Of a DNA stretch of 64,000 nt, positions 21,047 to 30,778 are shown one piece after another (position 1 is the stretch's first letter; each line of letters begins with the position of its first letter). Origin of the DNA: Falsiphaeobacter marinintestinus (GTDB taxonomy: Bacteria > Pseudomonadota > Alphaproteobacteria > Rhodobacterales > Rhodobacteraceae); the NCBI RefSeq assembly GCF_007923355.1, contig NZ_VOGO01000001.1:558001-622000 (forward strand), written 5' to 3'. Made by a program: the position numbers and the translations under genes. The notes under the pieces are model-generated. The model saw nothing but the letters and a program-made list of their open reading frames with translations. It had not been told where the DNA came from and made no database searches.

Positions 21047-21754
21047 TCACCCGGCTCCGAGTTTGTCGGCTAAATGCCTTAACTCTTCGGCATCCCTGAT
21101 CACGATCTTGCCGTAATAGGTTTCCAAAATACCCCGGCGTCTCATGTCGCGAAAAGCGCGCCGGACGATGGGAGCTGAAACCCCGGCGGCCAAAGCAAAG
21201 TCCAACTGCGAGATCGCAACCGAATTATCGGCGTCCAACCGGTCATTGTCGGCCATCCAGGCCAAGCGCCTCGCGACCAATTCAACACCGTCGCCCGTGA
21301 CAATTTCGGCGATAACTTCCTGCATCTGACGCCTTAAAGCGTTGTCGTGCGCGATTATGTCGATGTAACGCCTTGGATCTGCATTCAGGAAATGCATCAA
21401 TTCTCTTCTGGAAATACTCAGTAATTCTGACGGCTGACGCGCGATGGCGAACCCCATTGCGGGCTCGTTGGTGATAACGTCTGAAAAACTGTACCACTTG
21501 CTTTGCTGCCCGGACGGGAAAGCCAGTTCGTCATTGTTCGGGGCTAGAAGCTGAACATCGATCTGGCCCCGGATCAGCCCATGAACATGGGTTGGCGCCT
21601 TTCCACGTGGGTATAGGACTTGTCCGATTTCCAGTGCCTTTAATGCACCCAGTTCCAGAAATGCATCCTTAACAGCCAGGCTTCTGGTAGAGAGCCACCC
21701 AGACCCTCGCAAAATGTCATTTTGCTTTGCCGTCAGTTTTCCGGAATTTCCCAT
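21047..21754 (-). CDS. Crp/Fnr-family transcriptional regulator
   Basis: A 235-residue protein with an N-terminal cyclic-nucleotide-binding-like beta-barrel (residues about 25-125) and a C-terminal HTH_Crp winged helix (VELVARRLAWMADNDR, then ISQLDFALAAGVSAPIVRRAFRDMRRRGIL). It lacks the four-Cys FNR iron-sulfur motif, so oxygen sensing of FNR type is unlikely. It is divergent from the alkylsulfatase pseudogene with about 217 bp between starts, which suggests it once controlled that gene. Ligand and sites are unknown; codon use looks less GC-rich than the neighbours by eye. Confidence 0.85.
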   Translation of the reverse strand: MGNSGKLTAKQNDILRGSGWLSTRSLAVKDAFLELGALKALEIGQVLYPRGKAPTHVHGLIRGQIDVQLLAPNNDELAFPSGQQSKWYSFSDVITNEPAMGFAIARQPSELLSISRRELMHFLNADPRRYIDIIAHDNALRRQMQEVIAEIVTGDGVELVARRLAWMADNDRLDADNSVAISQLDFALAAGVSAPIVRRAFRDMRRRGILETYYGKIVIRDAEELRHLADKLGAG

Positions 21755-21971
21755 AACGGTCCTTCAAGCACACCCATCGCTTCATCGCCGACCCGATGAC
21801 GAAGCACTCATTTTTTGAAGTTGCTCTGGTGATCAAGTCTAACGCAGCACCCCACTCTATCATCGTTCGTGAGGAGTTTTTCAGCGCCAACAATGATCCA
21901 GAAGGGCCTGCCCGGTCCAAATGCGCTGAGGTTGGATTTTGCCTGTCAAAAAACAAGAACAGAGAAACAAA

Positions 21972-24076
21972 ATGACCACCCGTCGCAATTCCCTAAAATC
22001 CATTCCCAGTGTTGGAACGGCATTTGCCGTTTCTGCAAGTGTTCTACTGGACGACGCTGTCGCGCATGCACAAGACGTGGCGGCACCACTGGATGGCCAT
22101 TTTCACCCCAAGGGCAAAGCACCGTCTGCGCATACCAAGGCGATCCTGAAAAAAGCACGCGCCCAACTGCCTTTTTCTGACACGCAGGATTTTGAGGAGC
22201 AGAAACGCGGCCTGATCGCCGAGATGCCCGAAAAACAGGTCATGGTGGATGCCGGGCATGTCGCCTGGGATAAGAAACGGTTCGACTTCCTGGATACCGA
22301 CACGGATTTCGACGGCATTCATCCACCGCTCCAGCATATTTCCCGGCTGAACCAAAACTATGGGCTCTATGAGGTCAGACCGGGATTCTATCAGGTGCGT
22401 GGGTTTGATCTATCCGACATTTCATTTGTTCGGGGTGAAACCGGTTGGATCGCCATCGACCCTCTGATTTCCGCCGAACCGGCACGGGCCGCACTTGAGT
22501 TATTCCAGGAACATGTTGGCGAAGGCCGTCCGGTCACAGCCGTCATTTTCTCGCATTCACACACTGACCACTGGGGCGGCGTTCGTGGCGTTGTTGACGA
22601 GGCAGATGTACGCGCTGGCAAGGTCGAAATCATCGCACCACGCGACTTCATGGAGCAACGATCTCGGAAAACATTTATGCTGGTAACGCGATGAACCGGC
22701 GGCTGTTCTATCAGTATGGTCTGTTGTTGCCAGCCAACCCGCATGGGTTTGTGGGTCAGGGTCTTGGCCAGGGCGTCTCGGCTGGTCAGGTCGGCCTGAT
22801 CGCCCCAACCCGCTTCATCGAAGATGACGTCGAAGACATCGTCGTCGATGGCGTTCGGATGATCTTTCAGAATACGCCGGGCACCGAAGCACCGTCGAAC
22901 ATGAACACCTATTTCCCTGAGACAAAAACGCTGTGGATGACTGAAAACGTGACCGCAACCCTGCACAACGTTTGTACACTGCGCGGCGCCCCTGTGCGTA
23001 ATCCGTTACGGTGGGCGAAATACACCTCTCAAGCGCTGGTGTTGTACGGTTAGGAACCGGAGGTGATGTTCTATTCGCACCACTGGCCACGTTGGGGCAA
23101 TGACCGCATCCAGCAAATTCTGCGTGACCAAAGGGATCTTTATGCGCATATGAACAATCAGGTTCTGCACTACGCGAACCAGGGCGTGACCATCAACCAG
23201 ATCCACAACGTGTACGAATTGCCGGAAAGCCTGCAGAACGCCTGGCACACTCGTGGCTATCACGGCTCTCCCGAGCACAACAGTCGCGGTGTTATCCAAC
23301 GTTATCTCGTTTTTTGAGACTGCAACCCGGCCACCCTTATCCCGCATTCTCAGGAAGATTCCGCACCACTTTATGTCGAGATGATGGGCGGGTCTGGCGC
23401 AATTATAACCAAGGCGCTGGAATTGCACGAAGCAGGTGATTACAAGTTGGCGAGTGAGATCTTGAATAAACTGGTCCATGCCGAGCCGAGGAACCAACCG
23501 GCCCGTGACCTGTTAGCAGATGTTTATGAACAGATCGGCTATCAGCAGGAAAACCCGGGGCTACGTAACTCGTTCCTGTCTGGCGCGTTCGAACTCCGGT
23601 CAGGTATTCCTGAAGGTGACAGTCCTGATTCATCCAGCCCTGACGTCATTCGGGCCATGTCGACAGAACTGTTCCTGAACTTCCTCGCCATCAAGATGGA
23701 CGGGCGCAAGGTTGCGGGACACCAGTACAAGATCAATCTGAGCACAGCTGACAACGGTGAAAAGTTCCTGATCGAGTTGTCCAATTCGACACTGACCAAC
23801 GTCGAGGGCTATCTGCACAATGATCCGGACCTGTCGATGACGATCAATCGCACAGACCTTGAAACCGTCATTGCAGGCGACAAAGACCTGGAAGCACAGT
23901 TCGCCGACGGTACCGCGACATTCGAGGGGGACATCGGCATTCTTGTTGTGTTGGCAGCTGCAATGGTTGACTTCGACCCATTGTTCGGAGTTCTGCCGTG
24001 CACCCGAGATCCGCAGCATACGGAACCGCATTCCGAAGCCATTCAGGCTGTGACAGGTTTGCCACCAATCGAATAA
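21972..24076 (+). pseudogene. Broken alkyl/aryl-sulfatase (SdsA1/BDS1 family)
   Basis: One full-length linear alkylsulfatase (about 700 codons) can be read through three lesions. The first part has a Tat-like signal (TTRRNSLKSIPSVGTAFAV) and the metallo-beta-lactamase motif HSHTDHWGG. A one-base frameshift near 22650-22656 breaks it just before ENIYAGNAMNRR, which is legible in the other frame. The second part carries the metal-site region NVTATLHNVCTLRG and ends at TAG 23051-23053. The third holds SHHWPRWGNDR and ends at TGA 23315-23317. The last piece (from about 23318) has the dimerisation region and the SCP2-like C-terminal domain. The family cleaves sulfate from alkyl sulfates such as SDS in the periplasm. 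Three independent lesions make this a pseudogene. Confidence 0.9.
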
Positions 24077-24102
24077 CGCCGAATCTGACGTTTTGATAAA
24101 GT

Positions 24103-24127
24103 GCGCGGGCCTGTTGTGAGCCCGCGC
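24103..24127 (+). terminator. Hairpin after the alkylsulfatase pseudogene
   Basis: A perfect eight-base stem (GCGCGGGC and GCCCGCGC) with a nine-base loop lies 27 bp after the pseudogene stop. There is no T-run, so it is at best a weak or Rho-assisted terminator. Confidence 0.4.
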
Positions 24128-24313
24128 TGACACCAAACGCAGATGCATTGGAAAGCACACGGCGCCGGCCAATGCCACCGAAACGGATTTAAGCTTCTAT
24201 CATGACCAAACCCTGCCGACTGCCCGGCCTTATCTGCAAGCCGATGCCCGACCTCGTGTCAGGAGAGATCGGGCTAAACATTCAGGCGATCAGGCCCAGC
24301 TCCAGAGTTCAGA

Positions 24314-24332
24314 CGGGGCCAAGACGGCCCCG
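24314..24332 (-). terminator. Hairpin after the nucleotidase gene
   Basis: A seven-base stem CGGGGCC/GGCCCCG with a five-base loop starts 10 bp downstream of the minus-strand stop at 24343. No proper T-run follows, so termination strength is uncertain. Confidence 0.4.
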
Positions 24333-24342
24333 CCCGGCGTGT

Positions 24343-25917
24343 TTACTTCTTGGTGATACGCCCATCAGTATAGGGCTGGTACGGTGATGCCGCTGCAAGA
24401 TACTCAGCCGTGACATCGGCCAGATCCGGGCCAAAGTCATAGGCGTTCTTGTCCTCGCCCTTGAACATCTTGTACCCGTCGCCACCATTGCGGACATAAT
24501 TGTTGGTTACGACCAGATAGGTTGTCGCCGGATCCATCGGAACAAAACCGTCTTCGCTGGCCACCTTGGCCTCAACAATCCGGCTGCCCGCTGGTTGCGC
24601 CGAGTCCCAGGTGAAGGTCATGCCTGCGATCTGCGGAAAACGACCTGCGCCCTCTTCAACCTGGCTGACGCCGTTTTCCAACGCCTCCAACAGGCCTGCG
24701 CCCGAGATTTCGAAGGTGGACAGCGTATTCTGGAACGGCAGTACGGTCAGGACTTCGCCCATGGTGACCTCGCCGCCATCGATACTGGCACGCAGCCCGC
24801 CCGAGTTCGCGATGGCGATGGTCACGCCCTGATCAGCCACCCGGTCCAACATGGCATCCGCCACGAGGTTGCCCATCGAACATTCTTCGGCCCGGCAAAC
24901 ATCCCGATCACCGATAATCGGCTGCGCTGCGGCGGCGACCACCTTGTTACGGATTTCTTCCAGTGGAGCGGCCATTTCGGCGATCCTGGCAACCGTGCCG
25001 TCGTCTTCGGACACGCTCGCATCCATGATCAGCGGTTCGCCCATCGCTTCGATGATTTCACCGGAATCATTGAAGGTGACGTTCAACTCACCCAGAAACT
25101 TGCCATAGGCATAGGCCTGCACGATCTGAACGCCATTCACGATAGTTGGGTATGGCCCCGCAGCCCGGTCGGACACGTTCGAAAGATACGTGTTCGAATG
25201 GCCGCCCACGATCACATCAACACCTGTGGTTTCGGCCGCAACACGCTGGTCAACGCCGTACCCGGAGTGGCTGAGCACAAAAATCTTGTTGACGCCCATG
25301 GCGGTCAGCTTGTCGACTTCGCCCTGGACGGCGGCAACCGGATCCGAGAACGAAATATTCGGACCGGGGCTGGCCAGTTCATCTGTGTTCTGTGGGGTCA
25401 GGCCGATCAGGCCCAGCTTTTCGCCGCCACGTTCAATAACTGTGGATTTTTGCAATACACCAGCCAGCTGAGGCTCAGCGCTGATATCCGCGTTCGACAT
25501 CAGGATCGGAAAATCGATCGCATCCATGAAGCCGCGCAACACTTCGGGGCCGTCGTCGAATTCATGGTTGCCCACGGTCATCGCGTCATAGCCCATCTTG
25601 TTCATCATCTCGGCGGCCAGCTTGCCCTTGTAGTAGGTATAAAACAGCGAGCCCTGGAACTGATCTCCGCCATCGAACAGAACCGAATTGTTCGACCGCT
25701 TGCGTGCATCCGCAATGGCCGTGACCAGACGGGCCGAACCGCCGAAACACTTGCCTTCCTGATTGCTTTCCGCCGAACAGCCGCTGTCATATTTGCTGAT
25801 CGGTTCGAACCGGGCGTGGAAGTCATTGGTGTGCAGAATCGTCAGCTTATAGTCGGCTGCGGCCATACCTGCGGTCATGCCAAGGGCTGCGACCGAAGTC
25901 AGGAATCGGGTTAACAT
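24343..25917 (-). CDS. Periplasmic 5'-nucleotidase/2',3'-cyclic phosphodiesterase (UshA-like)
   Basis: A 524-residue secreted two-domain metallophosphatase. The signal peptide is MLTRFLTSVAALGMTAGMAAA. The catalytic domain has the metal motifs LHTNDFHARFEP, DGGDQFQG, VGNHEFDDG and VGGHSNTYL; the C-terminal substrate domain has NSGGLRASIDGG and TVLPFQNTLS. It removes phosphate from nucleotides in the periplasm for salvage. I chose ATG 25917 because it starts the signal peptide and has GGGAG upstream; a longer in-frame start at 25977 would put 20 residues in front of the signal. It is a single gene, divergent from the DUF952-pyrD operon. Confidence 0.92.
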   Translation of the reverse strand: MLTRFLTSVAALGMTAGMAAADYKLTILHTNDFHARFEPISKYDSGCSAESNQEGKCFGGSARLVTAIADARKRSNNSVLFDGGDQFQGSLFYTYYKGKLAAEMMNKMGYDAMTVGNHEFDDGPEVLRGFMDAIDFPILMSNADISAEPQLAGVLQKSTVIERGGEKLGLIGLTPQNTDELASPGPNISFSDPVAAVQGEVDKLTAMGVNKIFVLSHSGYGVDQRVAAETTGVDVIVGGHSNTYLSNVSDRAAGPYPTIVNGVQIVQAYAYGKFLGELNVTFNDSGEIIEAMGEPLIMDASVSEDDGTVARIAEMAAPLEEIRNKVVAAAAQPIIGDRDVCRAEECSMGNLVADAMLDRVADQGVTIAIANSGGLRASIDGGEVTMGEVLTVLPFQNTLSTFEISGAGLLEALENGVSQVEEGAGRFPQIAGMTFTWDSAQPAGSRIVEAKVASEDGFVPMDPATTYLVVTNNYVRNGGDGYKMFKGEDKNAYDFGPDLADVTAEYLAAASPYQPYTDGRITKK

Positions 25918-26045
25918 GTGTAAACTCCCTACTGTTATTGTTGTCAGGATCGTGGCGCGCAATTTTGTCCCTGTCAAAGATTCCCCTACTTCCGCCTCGC
26001 CGGATCGTGCTTGAAATCAGGACGCGCACAAGGCATCACCACGTC

Positions 26046-26384
26046 ATGCTGATCTATAAAATTTTCCGGGCGGACGAATGGGCCGCCTTGCAGAACGCTG
26101 GTGAAACACAAGGCGCGCCAATCGATGTCGCCGATGGGTTTGTCCATTTTTCCACGGCCACACAAGCTGCCGAAACTGCGGCCAAGCATTTCACGGGGCA
26201 AGATGGGCTGACGTTGTTGGCGGTCGAAACCGATGGTCTTGGCGATGATTTGAAATGGGAGGTATCGCGCGGCGATGCCCTGTTTCCGCATCTGTTCCGC
26301 ACCTTGCGGATGACAGATGTGCTGTGGGCCAAGCCGATGCCGTTGGTCGACGGCACACATCAGTTTCCGGACGATATGGTATGA
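26046..26384 (+). CDS. DUF952-domain protein
   Basis: A 112-residue protein matching DUF952: [13 protein letters not shown] at the start, [19 protein letters not shown] in the middle and LFPHLFRTL further on. The fold is related to ADP-ribosyltransferase-like or RNA 2'-phosphotransferase-like small proteins; no function is established. ATG 26046 is chosen as the family-typical start. Its stop overlaps the pyrD start (ATGA), so it is translationally coupled to pyrimidine synthesis. Confidence 0.88.
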   Translation: MLIYKIFRADEWAALQNAGETQGAPIDVADGFVHFSTATQAAETAAKHFTGQDGLTLLAVETDGLGDDLKWEVSRGDALFPHLFRTLRMTDVLWAKPMPLVDGTHQFPDDMV

Positions 26385-27439
26385 CGTTTCTGGAACAGGT
26401 TGGTCTGGCCGTTCTGCACCGGATTGACCCGGAACAGGCCCATGATCTGTCGCATAAGGCGCTGCGCGCAGGTGTGCACCCCGGAATTGACCCGATCACC
26501 TCGCCTCGTCTTCAAACCACGCTGGCCGGGATCAAGCTGGCCAATCCGGTCGGGCTGGCCGCCGGGTTCGACAAGAATGCGACGTTGCTTGCCCCGCTGT
26601 CCCGCTGTGGATTTGGCTTTGTCGAAGTAGGCGCAGTCACCCCGCGCCCACAGCCCGGCAACCCCAAGCCACGGCTGTTCCGGCTGTCTGAAGATCGCGC
26701 TGCGATCAACCGGTTTGGCTTTAATAACGAAGGCATGAACGCTGCAGCGGGTCGGTTGTCAGCCCATGTGCGTACTGTTCCGGTCGGGCTGAACCTGGGG
26801 GCCAACAAGGACAGCGACGACCGTGCCAGCGACTTTGCCAAAGTACTGACCCGATGCGGCGCATCTTTGGATTTTGCCACCGTCAATGTGTCGTCGCCAA
26901 ACACCGAAAAACTGCGCGATCTGCAAGGCAAAGAGGCACTTGGCGCTTTGCTGAGCGGTGTCATCACGGCCCGCGAGGCGCTTGAAAACCCGATCCCCGT
27001 GTTCCTGAAAATCGCCCCCGACCTGACCGACGACGAGTTGGCTGACATCGCAGCAGTTGCCCGCGAAACGGGCGTGGATGCGATCATCGCAACCAACACG
27101 ACCCTGTCCCGCGACGGATTGCAAAGCCCGCACCGCGATGAAAAAGGCGGCCTGTCAGGCGTACCGTTATTCGAAAAATCGACCCGCGTTCTAGCCAAGC
27201 TGAGCGTTTTGACCGATGGGGCTATTCCCTTGGTCGGGGTGGGTGGCATTGAGTCGGCTGAACAGGCCTATGCCAAAATCTGCGCCGGGGCATCGGCGGT
27301 GCAACTTTATACTGCGCTGGTCTATCACGGCATGTCGTTGGTTCAGGAGATTGCAACAGGGCTGGACAGTCTGCTGACCCGCGACGGGTTTGCATCCGTT
27401 GCCGACGCCGTTGGCAGCAAACGGAGCGACTGGCTATGA
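26381..27439 (+). CDS. pyrD: Dihydroorotate dehydrogenase (quinone), class 2
   Basis: A 352-residue membrane-associated flavoprotein that oxidises dihydroorotate to orotate with quinone as acceptor, the fourth step of UMP synthesis. Class 2 is shown by the N-terminal helical extension before [13 protein letters not shown] and by the catalytic-Ser loop [14 protein letters not shown] contacts include [15 protein letters not shown] 26381 overlaps the DUF952 stop; an earlier in-frame start at 26255 falls inside that gene. Its stop overlaps the arsC start. Confidence 0.96.
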   Translation: MTFLEQVGLAVLHRIDPEQAHDLSHKALRAGVHPGIDPITSPRLQTTLAGIKLANPVGLAAGFDKNATLLAPLSRCGFGFVEVGAVTPRPQPGNPKPRLFRLSEDRAAINRFGFNNEGMNAAAGRLSAHVRTVPVGLNLGANKDSDDRASDFAKVLTRCGASLDFATVNVSSPNTEKLRDLQGKEALGALLSGVITAREALENPIPVFLKIAPDLTDDELADIAAVARETGVDAIIATNTTLSRDGLQSPHRDEKGGLSGVPLFEKSTRVLAKLSVLTDGAIPLVGVGGIESAEQAYAKICAGASAVQLYTALVYHGMSLVQEIATGLDSLLTRDGFASVADAVGSKRSDWL

Positions 27440-27780
27440 TCGAATACTGGCACAATCCGCGGTGTTCCAAATCCCGTGCCGGGCTGGCTTTGCTTGAAGA
27501 CGCCGGAGCAGACCTGAATGTACGAAAATACCTTGAAGATGTACCATCTGTTGGTGATTTGAAAAGGGTTCAGCGCGCTCTTGGCGGCTTGCCCGTACTT
27601 CAGATGATGCGCACGGGCCAAAAGCGGTTCAAAGAGCTTGGGCTTGGAAAGACCGATACCGACGATGCCTTGCTGCAAGCCATGGCCGAAAACCCGATCC
27701 TGATCGAACGGCCCGTTGCCATCAAAGATGGTCGCGCCGTGATCGGGCGACCGCCGGAAAAAGTGCTGGACCTGATCTGA
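27436..27780 (+). CDS. arsC: Arsenate reductase (glutaredoxin-type) ArsC-family protein
   Basis: A 114-residue thioredoxin-fold protein with the active-site Cys in [11 protein letters not shown] and the C-terminal [19 protein letters not shown] typical of the ArsC family. Members reduce arsenate with glutathione and glutaredoxin; some relatives (Spx, YffB) do other jobs. There is no arsB or arsR nearby and it is coupled to pyrD, so a house-keeping role is as likely as arsenic resistance. Confidence 0.85.
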   Translation: MIEYWHNPRCSKSRAGLALLEDAGADLNVRKYLEDVPSVGDLKRVQRALGGLPVLQMMRTGQKRFKELGLGKTDTDDALLQAMAENPILIERPVAIKDGRAVIGRPPEKVLDLI

Positions 27781-27784
27781 TCCG

Positions 27785-29119
27785 TCAGGAGGCCTGAACC
27801 GTCGCCCGCTCAAGAGCCGGATATCTCACCCCAAGCGAAACACCCCGGGCGACGAACGAAAACAGCAAAGCGATCCACAATCCGTGGTTGCCATAACTCG
27901 GCACCAACACCAGCGCGACGGCCCCGAAGGCCAAGGCTGACAGGATCGACATGTTGCGCATGTCCCGCGTCCGGGTCGCCCCAATAAACACACCGTCCAG
28001 CATCCAGCTTGGCAAGCCCAGCAGTGGGACAAGCACCAGATAGGGCAGGAAGATACGTGCGGTGCTTTGCACGTCAGGGACCTTGGCCATCAAATCGACC
28101 AGATCAGCGCCAAAGAAAAACAACCCGGCACTCATCAGCACACAGCCAGCCAAGGACCAGACGGAACACAGCCAGATCCCGCGGCGCAACCGCGTTATGC
28201 TGGCCGCGCCCACAGCCTGCCCCACCAGTGTTTCCGCAGCAAATGCAAAGCCATCCAGCGCATAGGCAGCGGTTTCGATGAACTGCATCAGGATCTGGTT
28301 GGTGGCCAGCGTCACATCACCAAAGTCTGCACTGAGGAAGATGAAACTGACAAAGATCGACATTAACGCCAGCGACCGGATCAATATGTCGATGTTGACC
28401 TTCATCATCCGGGTCAGCCGAGCCCGGTCGAATATGCGGGGCCAGTCGTTCCATCCCTTGGTCCTGAACACGTCGCGGCAGAACCAAAGGCCCACAGCCA
28501 GACCTGACCATTCGGCAAGGAATGTTGCAAAGGCGACGCCAGGCACACCCCACCCCAAATGCAGAACGAACAGAAGGTCGAGCAGGATGTTCACCCCGTT
28601 CATCCACAGCTGCAGGGCAAAGACGGCCCGGGTCCGTTCCAATGCAATCAGCCAGCCGTTGATCCCGAACAATGCAATCGCCGCCGGTGCTGACCAGATG
28701 CGTATCGTCATGTAATCCCGGGCAAGGGTTTCGACTTCGGGCGAGGCTGGAGAGGCCCAGAACCCAAGCCAGAAGATCGGCAGCTGTAACAGGATCAACC
28801 CGACACCGCTGGCCACGCCAATCAGGATCGCCCGGGTCAGAAGTGCCGTGACCTCATCCCGATCACCTGCCCCATGGGCCTGACTGGTAAAGCCAGTCGT
28901 TCCCATCCGCAGAAATCCGAAGACCCAGTAAAACGTGGTAATGATGATGGCGCCGATGCCAACGGCCCCAATCGGCGCGGCCTGACCCAACTGGCCCACA
29001 ACCCCGGTGTCGACCAGCCCCAGAATGGGAACGGTCGCGTTCGACAACACGATCGGCAGAGCAATGTTCAGAACGCGCCGATGCGTGATGTCGGACGCGT
29101 TAGCTGCCACCGTTGTCAC
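27785..29119 (-). CDS. MATE-family efflux transporter (DinF-like)
   Basis: A 444-residue protein with about twelve membrane helices and MATE-type segments (ALPIVLSNATVPILGLVDTGVVGQL near the N-terminus and GFAFAAETLVGQAVGA in the middle). MATE carriers export cationic drugs or metabolites using Na+ or H+. The start is GTG 29119, inside the tail of the upstream thioesterase gene (20 bp overlap), so translational coupling is likely. The stop is four bases from the convergent arsC stop. Confidence 0.9.
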   Translation of the reverse strand: MTTVAANASDITHRRVLNIALPIVLSNATVPILGLVDTGVVGQLGQAAPIGAVGIGAIIITTFYWVFGFLRMGTTGFTSQAHGAGDRDEVTALLTRAILIGVASGVGLILLQLPIFWLGFWASPASPEVETLARDYMTIRIWSAPAAIALFGINGWLIALERTRAVFALQLWMNGVNILLDLLFVLHLGWGVPGVAFATFLAEWSGLAVGLWFCRDVFRTKGWNDWPRIFDRARLTRMMKVNIDILIRSLALMSIFVSFIFLSADFGDVTLATNQILMQFIETAAYALDGFAFAAETLVGQAVGAASITRLRRGIWLCSVWSLAGCVLMSAGLFFFGADLVDLMAKVPDVQSTARIFLPYLVLVPLLGLPSWMLDGVFIGATRTRDMRNMSILSALAFGAVALVLVPSYGNHGLWIALLFSFVARGVSLGVRYPALERATVQAS

Positions 29120-29618
29120 TGGGGGACGGCATCAGAAAATGCCCGGTTGCCTGTGCATACAGCTTGTCGTGATGGTCCTGCCACGCCTCGACATGGACCG
29201 ACGCATAGCGCCGCCCTGCCCGGCTGATCGTGGCACGGGCATACGCATCGCGTGGCAGACCCGACCGCAGGTAGTCGACGGTAAAGTCGATGGTCTTCGG
29301 CATCCTTGGCAGTTCGCCGTTGGCCATGGCCTCGGGATCCAGTGCGCCGGATTCGATCGCCGGAAAGTGGTGTGACCAACTTAGCGTGATGACCGAGGTC
29401 AGTTCCAGAAATGCCGCAGTCGCCCCGCCATGCAGGGCAGGCAGGAACGGGTTGCCGATCAGGTTCTCGTCAAAGTTCAGAATGCCGGTCAGCTCATCGC
29501 CGCGCCGGTCGAACGTGACACCCAGAAAGCGGGCATAAGGCACACCGCTGACAATGGCGCCCAGCGCGGCATCGCGCCGTTGTTTGACCACCTGAATGGG
29601 TTCGGGACGTTTCGCCAT
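29100..29618 (-). CDS. PaaI-family hotdog thioesterase
   Basis: A 172-residue hotdog-fold acyl-CoA thioesterase. The active-site helix is LPALHGGATAAFLELTSVI (HGG), followed by the strand FTVDYLRSGLPRDAYARATI. The protein is a little longer than the neighbouring PaaI paralogue because of an insert before that strand. ATG 29618 overlaps the upstream thioesterase stop by one base (TGATG). The substrate is unknown; clearance of toxic CoA esters is a common role. Confidence 0.87.
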   Translation of the reverse strand: MAKRPEPIQVVKQRRDAALGAIVSGVPYARFLGVTFDRRGDELTGILNFDENLIGNPFLPALHGGATAAFLELTSVITLSWSHHFPAIESGALDPEAMANGELPRMPKTIDFTVDYLRSGLPRDAYARATISRAGRRYASVHVEAWQDHHDKLYAQATGHFLMPSPSDNGGS

Positions 29619-30037
29619 CAGAATTTCTTCTCCACGGTGAAGGCACCTGACGCCGTTGCGACAGGCCGGTCAGTGTCATCATCGACAGTCGTGGCCCGTA
29701 CAAAGGCCACGTTGCGGGTCACATGATAGCATTCTGCCGTGGTCACGATGGTCTGGCCCGGCGTGGCTGCGCGCATATAGTCGATTCTCAAATCAATGGT
29801 GGCTGTCCCGCCAGGCGCTGCCGGATGGCTCATCACTGCTGCGCCGCAGCACGTATCCATCAGCGCTGACACAGCCCCGCCATGAATGACCCCTGTTTTG
29901 GGGTCGCCTATGAAGCGTTCGTCATAGGGCATGGAAATCACAGCACGACCGCCGCTGATGTCTTTCAACACCATGCCCAAGGCGCTTGCGTGCGGAATTG
30001 CCTCGATGAACTGCCGGGCTACGGCTACTTTGTCCAT
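29618..30037 (-). CDS. PaaI-family hotdog thioesterase
   Basis: A 139-residue hotdog thioesterase with the active-site segment GVIHGGAVSALMDTCCGAAV and the core strand TIDLRIDYMRAATPGQTI. I chose ATG 30037, which has AAGGAG seven bases before it; a start at 30088 would extend it without family support. First gene of a three-gene minus-strand operon (two thioesterases, then MATE), divergent from a MerR gene. The pairing with regulators and the beta-oxidation operon next door suggests a role in CoA-ester handling. Confidence 0.88.
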   Translation of the reverse strand: MDKVAVARQFIEAIPHASALGMVLKDISGGRAVISMPYDERFIGDPKTGVIHGGAVSALMDTCCGAAVMSHPAAPGGTATIDLRIDYMRAATPGQTIVTTAECYHVTRNVAFVRATTVDDDTDRPVATASGAFTVEKKF

Positions 30038-30156
30038 GTTCAGGCTCCTTGTCTGTCCGGGATCCTTTATGATCAGGCGTGATCGCAAAGAGCAAGCCCA
30101 CCTGTTGCACTACTTGCTGCAAGCGCATAACGTTCGGCCATAAGGGAGACTGCCAT

Positions 30157-30525
30157 ATGACTGACGCCCGCCTGTCATTCAAAGAGATGTGCGCTGAGTT
30201 CGAAGTGACGCCGCGCACGCTCAGGTATTATGAGTATATTGAATTGCTGCAGCCTGACCGCGAAGGCCGGTCCCGATTTTACGGCGCCCGCGAAAGGGCC
30301 CGGATGATTCTGATCATGCGTGGGCGCAAATTCGGCTTCCAGCTTGAGGAAATCCGGCAGTGGTTGCTGATCTATGAAGAAGCAGGCACGCAGGCCCAGA
30401 TCGATACATTCATCGAAATGGCTGACCGCCAGCTGAACGAATTGCACAACCAGCAGGCCCAGATCGAATCTGCCATCAAGGATCTGGTCCACTACCGGGA
30501 CGAAGCCATGAAAGCGCGGGTCTGA
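30157..30525 (+). CDS. MerR-family transcriptional regulator (first of a tandem pair)
   Basis: A 122-residue MerR protein: helix-turn-helix and wing in FKEMCAEFEVTPRTLRYYEY through FYGARERARMILIMRGRKFGF, then a coiled-coil dimer helix (residues about 75-115). It has no C-terminal metal-binding Cys motif, so it is likely a metabolite-responsive type. ATG 30157 has AAGGGAG upstream. It is paralogous to the next regulator and divergent from the thioesterase operon, which it may control. Confidence 0.9.
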   Translation: MTDARLSFKEMCAEFEVTPRTLRYYEYIELLQPDREGRSRFYGARERARMILIMRGRKFGFQLEEIRQWLLIYEEAGTQAQIDTFIEMADRQLNELHNQQAQIESAIKDLVHYRDEAMKARV

Positions 30526-30679
30526 CCGGCCCTGCGCATCCAACCGCCGCCCCCTGAAGCCCTTGTTCCACCATTTCCTACTTGAAACACCCGCGCCTGA
30601 AACCAGTTTTCAGGTATAAGACGGGTATTTTCCCTGTGCCGCCACGTCGGATTTCTCTGATCCCACGTCACGAAGTGGT

Positions 30680-30711
30680 TTGACGTAACGTCCAACTTAC
30701 GTAAACGTCAA
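30680..30711. promoter_or_regulatory. Double ACGT-rich palindromic operator, LiuR-like
   Basis: Two adjacent 16-base near-palindromes, TTGACGTAACGTCCAA (30680-30695) and CTTACGTAAACGTCAA (30696-30711), sit 68 bp before the second merR start. Spaced ACGT cores flanked by TT/AA resemble the operators described for LiuR, a MerR-type regulator of branched-chain amino-acid and acyl-CoA catabolism. The target would be the merR2-acyl-CoA dehydrogenase-fadAB operon. The assignment to LiuR is from memory of the motif. Confidence 0.55.
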
Positions 30712-30778
30712 GCAAGTGTTGTAAAGCGTGCGACCCAACCGCACCTCATGCGTACGACGACGCCGAAAAGAGGATGAT

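Noticed and set aside
17952-24076. A mobile island bounded by insertion sequences
   Set aside because: The patch holds pseudogenes, but I found no transposase, terminal inverted repeats or direct repeats at its edges.
24595-25914. Plus-strand open frame of about 440 codons opposite the nucleotidase gene
   Set aside because: The minus-strand gene has signal peptide and all catalytic motifs; the opposite frame has none.
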